In this document: in pieces, positions 5,553 through 6,035 of the stretch
Layout of the letters: each line of letters begins with the position of its first letter
How positions within the stretch are numbered: position 1 is the stretch's first letter
NCBI GenBank assembly: GCA_020860025.1
Contig: JAJBVC010000052.1
Location: 1-6,035 of the forward strand
DNA length: 6,035 bases
Direction of reading: 5' to 3'
From: Clostridiales bacterium
Lineage (GTDB): Bacteria; Bacillota; Clostridia; Oscillospirales; Acutalibacteraceae
Program-made: the position numbers and the translations under genes
The notes under the pieces: generated by a model
The model's input: only the letters and a program-made list of their open reading frames with translations
Database searches by the model: none
What the model was told of the DNA's origin: nothing

Positions 5553-6012
5553 GGAGTACAACGATAATGTTGAACAAATTTCTTATGCAATGTTGCAAGG
5601 TGCCGCTGATGCTGAAAATATCGGAAATTTAGCCACAAAGGTATGGTATAATGCCATTTGGGAAAAGAGTTCCACAGAAACTGACGCATACACAAAATAT
5701 AGCAGTAATAATTTTTGGAATTTCAGTACAGCATTAGCTAATCTATATGCAGATGAAGATTTTGCAAGCGATGTATCAGACCTTAAAACCGATAAAGAAG
5801 CAGTAACTCTTTGGATGAAAGATATGGCGAATCCGCCTGAGGAATGTGAAGAAGCGTATGACGATTTAAAAGAATACTATAATTCTTATATAGAACTCGT
5901 AAATTTGGTAGTATCTCCTTCAGGGTCATATAATGATTTTTCAGATGCATTCAGCAGTGCCGATTCAGAATGTGTTAGTTGCTATAATCAAATGAAACTT
6001 TATTTTGAATAA
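5545..6012 (+). CDS. External helical domain, continuation of the frame-broken membrane protein
   Basis: About 155 residues from the ATG at 5545, which overlaps the upstream stop by eight bases. A GTG at 5521 would add eight residues, but neither start has a ribosome binding site, and the segment starts abruptly after the neighbour's membrane helix. Both points suggest that it is the C-terminal part of the same gene. The sequence is acidic, aromatic-rich and probably mostly helical (YNDNVEQISYAMLQGAADAE, KVWYNAIWEKSSTETDAY, NPPEECEEAYDDLKEYYNSY), with three cysteines, two of them close together (CVSC). There is no membrane helix or catalytic motif. If joined to the upstream part it would sit outside the membrane, perhaps as a sensor or surface protein; that is a guess. 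Translation by re-initiation at the overlapping ATG is an alternative. No named family is recognised. Confidence 0.75.
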   Translation: MVEEYNDNVEQISYAMLQGAADAENIGNLATKVWYNAIWEKSSTETDAYTKYSSNNFWNFSTALANLYADEDFASDVSDLKTDKEAVTLWMKDMANPPEECEEAYDDLKEYYNSYIELVNLVVSPSGSYNDFSDAFSSADSECVSCYNQMKLYFE

Positions 6013-6020
6013 AATTTCTC

Positions 6021-6034
6021 ACTATAATGATGTT
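6021..6034 (+). repeat. 14-bp direct repeat, copy 2, with a -10 box
   Basis: An exact repeat of ACTATAATGATGTT from 5159-5172, starting nine bases after the stop at 6012. It includes TATAAT (6023-6028), but no fair -35 box is visible 16-18 bp upstream. It may be the start of a duplicated promoter for another gene beyond the window. Confidence 0.6.
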
Positions 6035-6035
6035 G

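Noticed and set aside
5252..5695. 147-codon minus-strand frame opposite the membrane protein
   Set aside because: Its Phe/Ile/Ser/Val-rich sequence is the mirror of the Lys/Asn/Thr/Glu-rich plus strand. The plus strand has the promoter, ribosome binding site and sensible topology.

Overview
The window looks like chromosomal DNA from a low-to-moderate GC member of the Bacillota, most likely class Clostridia. The reasons are AGGAGG-type ribosome binding sites, near-consensus TTGAnn/TATAAT promoters, stem-plus-U-tract terminators, a DUF1846 protein and a YhfW-like FAD/Rieske oxidoreductase. No tRNA, rRNA, CRISPR array or transposase gene was seen.

Layout, left to right. (1) Bases 1-1163 hold the 3' three quarters of a DUF1846 (UPF0371) gene cut by the left edge. 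(2) Bases 1164-1720 are a 557-bp gap without a convincing protein gene. It holds a foldable block (1183-1320) with a 6S RNA-like outline, a near-consensus promoter (1368-1396) that fires almost at once into an intrinsic terminator (1407-1437), and an AT-rich stretch with a second hairpin. (3) Bases 1721-3358 are pyrG (CTP synthase), complete, with its own terminator. (4) Bases 3500-4825 encode an FAD-dependent oxidoreductase with a C-terminal Rieske [2Fe-2S] domain. It is followed by a hairpin that can also terminate the convergent gene. (5) Bases 4878-5096 (minus) encode a small XRE-family repressor. (6) Diverging from it, 5211-6012 encode what reads as one membrane-anchored protein: an acidic Thr/Glu-rich cytoplasmic tail, one transmembrane helix and a mainly helical external domain. 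The frame is broken at a run of eight A (5538-5545).

The left part is housekeeping (nucleotide metabolism). The right part is a small accessory module. The 110-bp region between the repressor and the membrane protein has two near-identical palindromes (AGTAAA-n4-TTTACT and TAGTAAA-n4-TTTACTA) over the two divergent promoters, which suggests self-repression and control of the membrane protein. The -10 region of the membrane-protein promoter recurs as an exact 14-bp copy at the right edge, hinting at a second, related unit beyond the window. The most notable signals are the A8 tract (phase-variable or slippage-dependent expression), the operator pair, the possible 6S-like RNA, and the promoter/terminator with an alternative 5' hairpin upstream of pyrG.
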